Positions 1-12,300 of a stretch of DNA of 64,000 nt are shown piece by piece. The notes under the pieces were generated by a model that was not told the DNA's origin, did no database searches, and saw only the letters and a list, made by a program, of their open reading frames with translations. Each line of letters starts with the position of its first letter. Position 1 is the stretch's first letter. The position numbers were made by a program, and so were the translations under genes. Source of the stretch: Sarcocystis neurona (taxonomy: Eukaryota > Apicomplexa > Conoidasida > Eucoccidiorida > Sarcocystidae); assembly GCA_000727475.1 (NCBI GenBank), contig KL647291.1, positions 1,675,336 through 1,739,335 on the forward strand, given 5' to 3'.

Positions 1-360
1 CTCCTTTCCTGCCGGATAAATGCGTGTTCATCTGCTGCACGCGACAAGCAAAGGCACAAAACCCACGCGTCACCAACCGCGGCAGCAAACTTTTCCTCCT
101 CCACCTCCTCCTCAACAGCACCAGCAGCAGCAAATTCCACAGACGGCCGCTTCGAAGTAAGGACCAGATGCGTGCGGAGGAGAATCGAACGGGCAACAGC
201 AGCAGCAGCACAGGGGAAACGTCGCAGGCAGCAGCAGGTGCGATATGCAGCACCTGCCCGGGGCGCGTCGAGTCGTTTCCACGTGAGAGAAAATCGACTG
301 GTCAGAAGGAAGAAGGAGAAGACGAAGGCAGGGATAAGGACCTTGTTTCTGAGTAGACGG

Positions 361-3300
361 ATGCTAGGGGCAGGTAAAAGTGAGCGACGCCTGCAGAAAT
401 TTAGTCCGTTTAGCCCTCACTGCTGCACCGTTGCTTTAAAAGGTGCCGCCTGTGCAGAGCAACAAGAGGCGGAGGAGCGGCGGCAACAACTGCAGCAGGA
501 TTATTTGCAGCTGCTGCAGCAGTCACAGCAGGACCAAGGGAAGCTCCTGCAGCAGCAACAAGAGCAGCGCCGGCAGGAGCAACAACGTCAACAGACGCAG
601 CAGCAGAGGCAGCCAGGACAGCACCAGCAACGACAGCACCAGCGGCCGCAGCCGTGGTGGAAGCGGCAGCAGCCGCTGGAATTGCCACAGCAGCAGCAGC
701 GCACGGGGGACCAGCCGGAGGCAGACGGTTCTGCGCCCAAGCGACCGCTGCCCACGTTGGAGAGTGCTGAGAACGTTGTTAATGTTATGCAGCAGATAGC
801 GCCCTGTGTGGTGCGTGTATACCGAGTGTCTCTGGGCCACAAGGGGTCCCAGCAGCTGCTGCAGTCCACTGCAACATCAGGCCGTCACGGCAGCGGCAGC
901 GGAGCGTTCAGTTCAAGCAGCCACACTGCCTCGGCCAGCAGCAGGAGCAGCACCGCCTGTGCCGGCGGCAGCAGCGGGGGCAGCAGCCTGTGTGCCTCCG
1001 GTTCCCTTCGAAAGAGCAGCAGCAGCTGCATCCCCGCTCCGGGCATCTGCAGCAGCAGTTCCCACGCCGTGAGCGACAACAGCGTCCTCGCCGCGTGCTG
1101 CTGCAGCAGCTGCACGGCTTCCAACGGCGACACGTGCAGCAACCGCTTTGCCGTCACAAAGAGGAACGACACTGTCTGCACCAACAGCAACGCTGTACAT
1201 AGTAGCGACAGCCTTGGGGCTCACGGCAGCAGCAGCAGTAGCCGCAGGGTCACCGCCGGCACCAGCGCCATGCAGCAGAGGCCGGAACTTCTATTGGGAT
1301 TGAGAAGTTCCACGCACGCAGAAGGACGTGAGGCTGAAGCAGGAACCACCGCACAGTATCTTGGCTCAGGCTTTATTTACTCTCCACGTGGTGAGTAGAG
1401 AAACATAGCAGCGATCCTCTTGTCCGAAGTAAAGTGAAGACACCGGCCTTGGCAGGACTTTTTTCCCAAACGACTGCTGCTCGTGCAATGCCAGCGCTGC
1501 TTCTAGAGTGTCTGAGGTATTGAAGCTTGACTATTACTGGAAGCTTTTGCAGCTCCGCGTAGTGTATGTCTGCGCTTGTTCTGCTGCTACTGTTGCGACG
1601 AGTGGTGAGCTGCTGCTTTTGCTGTTCCCCCTTCCGAAAGCGGTCATCCTTTTCTTCCTCCTTTTGGCTAGCCGGCTGCTTGGCTGACACCGTTTGCTGC
1701 TAATTTTGCTGCTTGTTTGCCGTGGCTGCACCTGCTGCTGCAGCGGCTACAAAGCGTGCAGTGTGTGGATTTCTACATGCCTGCACGAGTCTAGGACCTG
1801 CTGCTCTGCAGACACTGATGCCGCGCCGCTGCTGCTGCTGCTGCTCCTCCGGCTAGCGTCAGTAGAGAGTTGCTTGACGCTGTGTGACGCAGCTACCTGT
1901 TTCAGGAGGACGTGGTGCTGCTGCCGGTGCCACTGCTTCTCTATGGTTACGCTGTGTACACGTCGTGCCGCTGTTCCTGCAGCGGTCCTTCCGACAACTT
2001 TCGCTGTTTCCGCTGCTTTCCTTGTTTGTCGTCCTCGGCGTCCGTGCCAGCTCCGTGTGTCGTTGTTGCAGCAATCATTTTCTCTACTTTGGCCCTTTCT
2101 GTTGCTCGCTCTTCTCCTCCTTCTCTCCTTGTACGCCTGAGACAGGTCTCGTCGTAACGGCCGCGCACCTGTTCGTCCAGGAGCAGCAGCACGCCGACGC
2201 AGAACTTGCAGAAGCTGCTGCAGATGCAGCCCAGGCGTGCAGTTCACCTGCCACGTTGGAGGCAGCAGCTTCCGCGGGACCATCGACTGCTGCTGCAGCA
2301 GCAACTGGACGTGCAGCAGGAGACAAAACAGCAGCAGATATAGACACAGACCAACCTGTTGCAGCAGTGGCAGTGGCTTCACCTGCGTCAGCCACAACAG
2401 CCGCGGCCGCCTGCACCGCGTTGACATCGACAGGAGTAGCCACAGCAGCAGACGCAACTGCTGAAATCGCCACCGCAGCGCCGGCAGCTGCAGGAGGAAA
2501 ATTAGTGACGACAGAAGCAGCGGAGGCGGCGGGCTGCCGATACGTAGTCGAGCTGGCAGACGGTCGGTTGCTGCATGCAACGCTAAAAGGAAGAAGCTCA
2601 AGTAACAAGCGTGAACCCACGTCTTCACTTCGTGTATGAGGCAGTCCTAGGCCTTACTTCTCCTGCCTTTCTATCTTCTTATAATGTATGGAGATCTGTA
2701 GGTTACGCGTGCACGCTAGCCCGTTCTTTGTTTACTGCCTGTCTTTTTGTACAGGGTGTGTCCTCTCTCAATCCATCTTTCTACATCTATATCTATACGT
2801 ATATCTATCTATGTCTGTATCCATATTCATTTATATCTCTATCTATCTGTTCAACTGTAGCTGCTTCACGAGCGTGTAACACAACAGCAGGTCCCTGTTT
2901 TGGTGAGTACCTATCTCCAGAGTGTGTGCGAAGATTTGTAGATTACGTGCCCACCCTGCAGTGTGCCGTATGTGGTGCCTGTCGACGCCTGTCTGTCTCT
3001 ACAGGCTGTGCTACATATATATATATATATATATATAAATCAGTCTTCCAATAAATGTCCACATCTATTTAAATCTACGTGTCTGCCTATACATTCACAT
3101 CTACGTCAGTTGACCTACATATATATCTGTGTCTATCTGTGTCTACCTGTCTGTGTCTAGCTGCGTCGTATGTAACACAGGAGCAGGCCCCGCATTTGGC
3201 AGCTGTTTGTCTAGAAAGAGTATGCAAAGATTTATAGATTGCTTATACACCCTGCAGTTTCCTCGCCTCTCTGGCGCTCTCTCTTTCTCTCTGACTCTCT

Positions 3301-6300
3301 GCAGAAAAATGTATATACATGTGTGTGCCGCAACAGGGTCGTGCCCGACTACGCCTACGTACGTGCGCGCCGTGTTATTATTGAGCGCTCCACCTGTGTA
3401 CCAACTCTGTGCCGGCTCTTCACATGCACGTATGTATATGTACGTAGGCGCGAGCGTTGGGCGTATACACGTGTACACATACATATATACCTATGCGTAT
3501 CAACACATATGTATGTCTTTATACCCGTATAGCTACAGGAAATTGCATATGGAATAGGCGTGAGTGGTTTATTCACACACATCTGTTTATCTGCTCGCGC
3601 GCTATATATCTCTTCTTCTATCTACACGCACGTCTTTAGGCCCTCTGTATGTCTACGCGCGTGCGGCAGGCCCCAAATGTAGACAGAGAAGGGGGTTGCT
3701 TGCTCGCCGTCAAGAGGTTGAGCTGCCTCAGTGGTGGCAGTGGGCTGAAAAACTTATGCACCTTCTTTGTAGGAATGGCTGCTGGCAAGTGGCTGTCGAG
3801 AGAATATTTCACGCTGCCTCCTGCTGCAGCCGTGCTTCCACGAGGAGTGAGAAACACGCACGCACGTGCGTGTACGTGTGTGTATGCATGCATGTAGGTG
3901 TATGTATGCGTGTGTATGTCTGTGTACGTAAATGTATCGGTATGTATTGGTATGTATGTATGTTGTGTACGTACGTGCGTATGGATGTATCTACGTATCT
4001 ATGCATATATGTATGTAATGTATGTGTGCATGTATCTTTGTATGTATGTATGTATATATGTACGTATGTACACCTGTATGTATGTATGTACGTATGTGTG
4101 TATGTATATATGTATGTGTGTATATGTATGCATGTGTGTTATGTATGTATGTGTGTGCACGCGTGTACCTCTCTGTCTCTTTAATAATAATAATAAATAT
4201 ATCTGGAGAAGAAACGTGTGTGTATGTATAGAAGTATGTACGTGTGGTGTTCGCTACTATTTTGATGGTGTGTATGTGCATTCTCGTTCCGGTCGTCAGT
4301 TTCTTGTTTTCCCTCGGTGAAGAGGTACTTTTCTCGCTTGTGCTTTTGTTTTCCTTTCCCTCTCGCCTTGAGTACGTTGCAGCAGCGGCGCGGTCGTCGC
4401 CGGTCGTTCTTCTCTCCGTGGTGCACTTCCTCACGTAGCTCTTCCACGTGTACTTGTGTACACGTTTGTGCGTATATACACGTAGGTGTACTCTTTTATC
4501 TACCTAGAGATAATTTTTCGTATCATTTTGTCCGTACTCGCTCATCTCGCCTGTTGCGTTTACTTGCAAACATACATACGTCTGTACACACATATACACA
4601 TATGTCTGTTTATCCACTTAGAATTTAATTCTGCGCATGTTCCTGTTCTTGCTCGCTCTTCCCGGTTGCTGCTTGTACTTATATACATATATATATATGT
4701 GTAGGTACAGATGACTGTGTGCGTTTTCTTGCTTGTCTCGTCTGCTGCTGCTTGGTCTTCTTTTTCTTTTCTGTGGTTGGCTTGTCCTTTTCTTGAAAAG
4801 TAGTCTTTACAGCTGCAGTCTGCAGAATGCACGCGCGGGCACTCACGCATCACTCTGCTGTCGTAGAAGTATTGCCAGAGCGTTTTTGCAGTCCTACAAA
4901 TCTGTTAACCCGGGCGTATCCTTGTGGCCCACGCGCACGCGTGGATAAACACATCCTCGCATTCAAATGGCTGCGTATACTCACGCAGTGTCGTTGCTTC
5001 AACGGCTCGTCCACGCAGGACAGGCTTCTCGAGTAATTGTGTTTTATCGCAGGAGAAAGCTTTTACCAGACACTCTTCAGAAAAATTTATATGCACATAG
5101 GCGCCACTGCAAACATACGACATGTGTAAGCCCTTGCGTACAAGTAGCCCTTACGTGGAGTAATAACGACCCGCAGTGCTTCTCTGTCTTTCGCGGAATA
5201 CGCACGCGTGTCTGCAAATACCTGTGCGTGTGTTTCCCCGCACGGAAGTGCAGGGACCTGTACCCGTCTGCGTCGGCTGCTGCTGCTGCTGCCTTTCTGC
5301 TGCAGCGGCGGACGTGGCCGTGCTGCAGCTTGATTTGGCCCCAGACGAACAACAACTGCCTGCTGTCTCCCTCCCCTCTTTCTCTGGTAAGTCGTATGAA
5401 TAAGAGAATTCCTGTGTAAACAGAAATTTGTACCGCATACATACATACGTATAATCTACACATACATGTGTACATAGACGTCTTCTTCCCTATATATATA
5501 TACGTACAGATATGTATATCATACATGCAGATATATATATATATATTCATATGTATATTGTATGCGTATACATATCGGCCAAATATATATAGAGATATAC
5601 ATATGAATACGTGGATGTACAGGCTTATCCACGCCCCATATAAACTGAGATAGGCAGCCTGTTGAGTGACAGAAAGCGGAAGAAATACTCTCAACCGGTG
5701 AGGACAAGCATCTTCTATTGCGTGCGTGGACGGGAGGAAACCTGCAGCGTCGAACCTTCTCCGCCGAGCGTGAAAGAGCCGGCTTGCCTTTGTCAGCTTC
5801 ATATAAAGCGCGGCAAGACGATACGTAGAGGGAGGGATTTACGACTATTCCTACTGCTGCTTCTACCGCTCGTGCTGCAACCAACTTTATTCGTACTTCC
5901 CCTACAGTGCTTCTCCGGTTCCTGCTGCCCTGGTGTTTCTCCGAGTTGTCGCCCGCTCTGCTGTTCACTGCGGCGCCTTCTCTGGCGCGTTCACAAAGTC
6001 TTCCGCCCGGTACACCAGCAGCATTTCTCCCGTGGTAACAGCACTACCCATATATTGTCAGCACTCCTGTTGCAGAAGCAGCACGCCTATTCGACTCGCA
6101 ACACTTCAATAGACTCCCAGCACTGCTGCTATACGATCCACCACCCTTTTTTCTCTTCAGCAGCAGCAGGCACGCCTGCTACACTACCAACACCTCTTTT
6201 TCGTAGCAGCAGCACCGCTGTGGCAACTGCTGCGTCCCTCTTTCTACTGCTACCATAGCAACAGCGGCCATGTAGGATTAGGCGCACTGCAGGTATAGTA

Positions 6301-9300
6301 GGAGCCCTATAGTGACAATAGCGGCACTCCCACTAGACTGGCAGTACTGCTCCTACGTTTGCAGCGGGACTACTACAGCAGTCGCACGGCTAATGTTGAA
6401 GTGGCCCCGCTCTTTTTGCGGTGGCAGCACTCCTACTGAACTCGCAGCGCTTAGTTCGAACTAGCAGCACTGCTATGGTCGGGCAGCAGCACTACGCTTA
6501 TCCTTGCAGCAGCACTCGTATAACAGCACATCGAATATAAAAACGTCCTCCCTCTTCCCAGTGCAATAGCAGCACTTCTGTAAGACACGCAACGCTTCTC
6601 TTATACACTCGCAGTACTCGTATTAAGGCGACAGCGGGACTCTTATACTAGCAGCAGCACTTCATTTACAGCATTGACACGCCTATTATAGCAGCAGCGC
6701 AGTACGGGAGAGACAAGACACTCGCTCTTTCAGGCGGAGCACGACGTCTACTGGAGTTGCAGGCCTGTCACTGCATCTCAACAGCACTTCGATGACAATC
6801 GCAGCCTTGCGATGATACTGCTACCGCTCCTCTACGAGGATGACTAACGCGTCATTCGGATACTGGCGCATCAGTAAACGAGCTGCAAGAGTAGCACTAC
6901 TGCAACTGCAACAATATCCCGCACTGCAAGTTCGGTGACTCTCAGCACTCCCCCTGCAGACGGAACAACCCGTCCACGGAGCGGGACGCCTTCTCCTGCT
7001 GCTATAGTTGCTGCTCCTCCTGGTGTTGCTGCTCCTGCTGCTGCTCCTGCTGCTGTTGCTACTCCGGCTGCTGCTACTGCTGCTGCTACTCCTGCTGCTG
7101 CTGCTCCTGCTGCCGCTGCTCCTGCTCCTGCCGCTGCTGCTCCTCCTGTTGCTGCTCCTGCTGCTGCTGCTCCTGCTGTTGCTGCTCCCGCTGCTGCTGT
7201 TCCAGGTGCGGTTCCTGCTGCTTCTGCTGCTGCCGCTCCTGCAGCTGCTGAATTCTCTCCCGACGTCGTTGGTACGCCGTTGTTCTGCAGGGAAAGTTGA
7301 GCGACGCCAACACAGTCATTGCCCCGCGCCCCCCGCTTATCCGTTGTGCTCCTGCTTGCACGTGTCAAATTCCATTTGCACATATCTGCGCGCTTTCGCA
7401 AATTCAGATTTCTCTGCGGCCTCGGTCGAATTCTTTTGCCTTCTTCCCCTCGCTGACTTCTTCTACCACCTCGCTGTTTCATTAGTTGACAGCTACGTCG
7501 GCCGGGAGCCCCTCGGCCGTCCGACTTTCTGTGCCCCTATCGCTCAAACTGGTATTTTCAAGAGACTCCTTCCCGGGGGACCAGGTGTCTAGACATCTTT
7601 ACCGAGCCAGTCGGATGCGTTGTTCACCTTCTTCTATATACGTGTCTTATCCACACGCAAATATACACAACTGTGTGTACGTACGCGTCGTATGACGTAG
7701 CTATATAGACAGCTCTCCCACAGCACGCCCACGTGCTTGTATGTCCATTTGTATATGTAGAAGATGTCTTGCACGTAAAGGTAGAGAATTACGAGTTCGA
7801 CGTGAAGTCCCAAGTTTACCGGGTTAAGCGAGAGATACAATGTCTGCTTCTTCTTCGTCTCTCTTTTGAACACGCGCACCGCCTTCTTCCAGGGTCAGGA
7901 GGCTGTACACGGCGAGGTACTCAGCAGCTCTCGTTTCCTCGGGGTTACTCGAGCCTTGTTGAAGTTGGTGAACCTCCCCGGTGTGAGAATTACGGCAGTG
8001 ATTGCCAGTCGCGGGAGGCCGAGAGGTTGGGTAGAAAAGCTTATGCTTCATAAAGGAGGACGTTGTTGGTCTACATATAGTTGCACCAAGCTCTTTCTTC
8101 ATTTAGGCGGCCTATCTCTGTAGAGGAAAACCCTTTTCTTTGTCTAGAGAAATGACGTGCTAGCGACTTCTCTCTTTGAGGGGAATTTTCTCCTCTTTGT
8201 CGGTAGGGACGACGCCTAGGCGGCCTCTCTCTCTTTAGACGAAATTTCTTTTTTTGTCTACACAGAGACGACGTTCTAGCGACCTCTCTCTTTAGACAAA
8301 AGTTCCTCCCAGTCTGCAGGTTCGAGGTCTGGGCGCCCTCTCTCTTCGAATCAAATTAATTCACTTTCTTCGTGGGGCCGTCTTACACACACGTTGAGAT
8401 ACCGTGCCTTTTCTTCCACTGAGCCGGAGAAAATGTGTTTTGGTTCACGCTGCTTGGTTTCGCAGATGGCGGGGGTATCTCTCCGGTCTGTTTGCTTGCC
8501 AGGGTACCCCGCCCTCCGCCCCTATCTCCTGCTCTTCGCACAGCGCGAGAGCTGCTGCTGCGAATCGTCCGCAGTCTGCCCCTGCTCGATGTTCGCCCTT
8601 TTCAAACGTATATTTTGAGGGGTCTTCTGTTGAAACTAACAATTTAGAGAGCGGGAGAGAGGGAGACAGACGCGTCTAGTTCTTTGTTAGCATATGCGTA
8701 TTTGCCTATGTACATGAATATGTACATACGTATATACATGTGCATACACAGATAGATAGGTGCTGTGTGTCTACGTATGTGACATATATATATATATAAT
8801 ATGTACATATATATGTTATTTTTTTTTGTTTGTGTGTACGCAGACTGGCGTACACGTGTTGCAGATGGATAGATGTATAGATGTCTAGACAGAAGTTGTG
8901 TGTTTGCAAGTGCTGACTTTGGGCCTCCCCTTACATATAGTTATCTCTACACATGCACCTATATCCACGTGGGTGCAAGTGCAGATGCTGTGTGTGGACC
9001 TAAGTGTGTATAATGATATATATATATATATGTGTATAATGTCTAAGTGTGTATAATGTCCGGGGATCGATGCCTCACAAGTTTCTCTTTCGGTTGCCAG
9101 AGACTTTTGCCTTCTTCCTCTGTGTGTGTGTATGTGCTTCGACCCTTTTCTTTTTCGTCGCTTGGACTCGATGGAGCCCCAGGTGGGCAGCCACTCAGGC
9201 CCTCTCAGGGTGAAGTTGTGATTGCCTACGGCGCGCCACAGGTAGGCAGATTGCTGCCTCATCTTTCTTTTTCTCCGCAGATATGTGCGTGGCACTATTC

Positions 9301-12300
9301 GTCTGTGTAGTTAGATGTGCAGCTCTCTTCTGCCTCTTTCTCTCTTTTTCTCTCTATACACTACGCACGCGTATGTATACGTATGTGTGGCCGAGTTTGC
9401 CATACAGGCGTAACGACTGCTAGCGGCTTTCCAGATAAACTAGGCGTACCTAGAAATCGACACGTGTATGAGTTTTATGTCTCTGAGGCGGGCCTCACTG
9501 TAGCCGTATCATATTCCTTCCTCCAACAAGAGCAGCACGTGAACAGCAGCAGTGTTTGAGCAGCAGCAGGGTTTGAACAGCAGGAGAGTTTGAACAGCAG
9601 GAGCGCTTGAACAGCAGGAGCTGTCAGCAGCAGCGTCTGAGCGGGCGTCCTCCATGCAGGAGGGGGCATACTCTTACAGGCGTGCAAGTGGGGAGACTGC
9701 AAACTAAAGCTCTAGAAGTTTGGGAAACGGTTTTTTCTTCTCACCTCTCGGGGGCTACGCGAAAAGAACAAAGACACGGGGCACATTGACACAGCAGCTG
9801 GCTAAACGGCAGCTTCTACCCGTCCACCGTCGTCGTATCGCGGTGCACTACATTCTCGAAGAACTCCTGAGGTCACGCCTGTTGAACCCGGTGCTGCCCT
9901 GCTTTTCCATTCCAGACGTATCCATATGTTTATATCTATATATATGTGTATGTAGCCGGTTGAAACCAACACAAAATGTCTATCCGTGTATTTGTATACC
10001 TGCATATGTATGTATGAACATATATATATATATTTATATGTGTGTGCTTTCGATCTCTAGGTAGGCCTCTCCGTTTATGGATATGTGTGGGCTTCGTCCG
10101 TTGCAGGAAGCATATCAGTTTCTGTGGAAGCCTACATGTGTAGTTAGACTTTCTTTCTTCGGACACACCCTCTTCCGTCGGGCCTCAGGTTCGAAGAAGT
10201 ACAGAGTGCTCCAGAAGCTGTGCTCTTCTGGACTCCTGCTGCTTTGTCTCTCTGCGTTGCTTCGTCCGCCCGTACGTACACGTGCGTAGATCCGTAGATA
10301 TGCATACACATGCATGCCCTCACGCGTATATACACAGGCCTGTACGGCAAGAGAGCGAGAGAGTAAAAAGAAATGAGAAAGACACACACGTCAGTCTGTC
10401 AACGTGTCTACGCGTCTCCATATACGGAGAGTGACAAGACTGGTGACCCTACGAAAGTGGAGCCACCATCGATCCAAGTACACCACTTACGCCTACGCGT
10501 GATGCGCTTGCATGTGTACGTGTGACCGATGTCATCACCATACGGCCTGGGAGGACGCCTTCGGCTTCCGCGCGCATTTGTTGCGTCCGCAGTCATACGA
10601 AGAGAAACGCGCAGCGTTATTTTGTTTCCTCGAAATTTCGTCGAAGATAGCGCGTCTCCTTTTCCACCTGCCCGTGAACTGCTCTTCACTATTTCTTTTC
10701 CTCTCGATGCGTGCAGCACGCCGACGAATCAGTGGGCGTGGTGGGTCGCGTTAGTCAATCCAGGCAGCGCTTCTCCTCTCTCTCCGTGTCGTCTCCTCCC
10801 GTCCCCTTCCTGCAACTCGGCATCCTCACGCTTCCTGGTACGACGCACTCGACTGAAAAAGTAGAGAGAGCCGCGGGAGAAGAAAGAGAAGAAGGATACA
10901 CGTGTGTCAAGAAAAGGAGGAAAGTGAAGGAAAGTAGCTGTCCGACACAGTAGAAAAGTGCACACTTAAGAAGACAGAAGAAGAACCACCACCACCACTA
11001 CCTGGTGGACGGAGCGAAGTACAAAACAAGTCTCGTATCTTTCGTAGGAGGAAGTGAGGCAGCGAGAGCAAGGGGTCACCTGTTTTTGCTGTGGCTAGAG
11101 GACCTCCGCGGGTAAAAGAGACAGAGGAAGAACAGCACGGCGATGCACATTCTCTCAAAGGCAAGAAATGAAGACGACGAGGGTGCATCACTCGCGCGTT
11201 GTTGAAGAAACGACGCTCTAGCGTAACGCCCACACCCGTGTTAGGAACACAAGAAATACGGTCGCCTCATGCGTAAGTGCGGTCTCCACGTCTCCGTACA
11301 TCTGCATGCGGACAATCCACGTCGTGCAAACCTCGACGCGTGGGAAGTCTGCCTGTTCTTCCACAGACACGACGTTCACGTAGATGTACGTCGCACCTAC
11401 AATTGCCGCCCAGGTTCGTGCAAGTACGCAGCGGATAAGGCGAGTCGTCTTGTTGTGGCTGCCTCAGTACTTTGAACTCGTCAGCTTCTGTATTTCGTAG
11501 TGAGGGAAGTCACCCCGCCCTGCTGTGTGCATCTCTCTCCTTGCGAAGGAAACGTGTGGTGGGCGTACACGCATTCCACATCGCTCACTTGGCTCCACGA
11601 CCTCTGCGGCTGCAACCGGGCGTGGCTCTGCCGAGGAGGAAAGCGAAGCAGAAAGACAAGGTCGCCGGTAGCATTTCAGAGGGACGACTTCTGTGCTGCG
11701 TTGCTCTGCGCAGAAGCGCCTGAAGTGCGCGGAGCGGGAGGGCGGGTCTCAGTAAAGCCACCGGGGCCCGTCTGGGACACAGGCCCTGCAATACGAGAAA
11801 GGAAGGCCCCTGCTGTTCTTCACACATAATAGACACACGCACCTGCAAGGGGTGGTCGACGCTCTTCTTCAGTGCCAGTCTGTCGAGCTCAATTTTGTCA
11901 GCAGCGTTTTCTGCGTAAGGAAACAGGCAGGCAGGTTGTTCTTCAATTACTGCAGAGGCCCTACTTCGTCAGCAGCGACACGCTCTCTGCACGAAGGAGG
12001 ACGGGGGGTCATCAGACGACGGGGATTCGCCAGCAGCAGAGGCTGTCTCTGTGTTATTTGGAGACATTCCGTCTGTGGGTGAGGACCGGAGCCTGCGCGC
12101 GAAGATGTCGCTGAAAGGGACTTGAACTCGCCTGTTGGGGTTCCACAGAACACGACTAGCTTATACACGGCTGCCGGCTGAACTAGCTCTATGAGAGGGG
12201 ACTGAGTATTCACAAATGCCAAGTGGGAGGGAACAAGACCGCTCTGTTTCTTTCGTGCAGCGTGCAGCTGCGGGACCGCGCGCACATCTGTATGAGACTC

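Noticed and set aside
2084..2620. 178-codon minus-strand Ala/Val-rich frame
   Set aside because: It is the complement of the Ala-rich insertion in protease exon 2; the plus strand carries the LVVTAAH motif and proper splice sites.
3861..4320. Tyr/Met/Cys-rich open frames
   Set aside because: They arise from the TATG/TGTA microsatellite.
9408..9445. Possible micro-exon of the protease (GVTTASGFPDKLG) between exons 4 and 5
   Set aside because: Exon 4 ends in phase 0 at 9241 and joins directly to the phase 0 exon at 10717, giving the expected GAPQ-to-SVGVVGRVSQ order; the candidate starts in phase 1.
9783..9918. Frame LLPVHRRRIAVHYILEELL, resembling the helix after the HtrA active site
   Set aside because: It lies before the catalytic Ser exon, whereas the true counterpart (LALPIHFVASVASQL) is found in order at 15071-15150 with matching phase.
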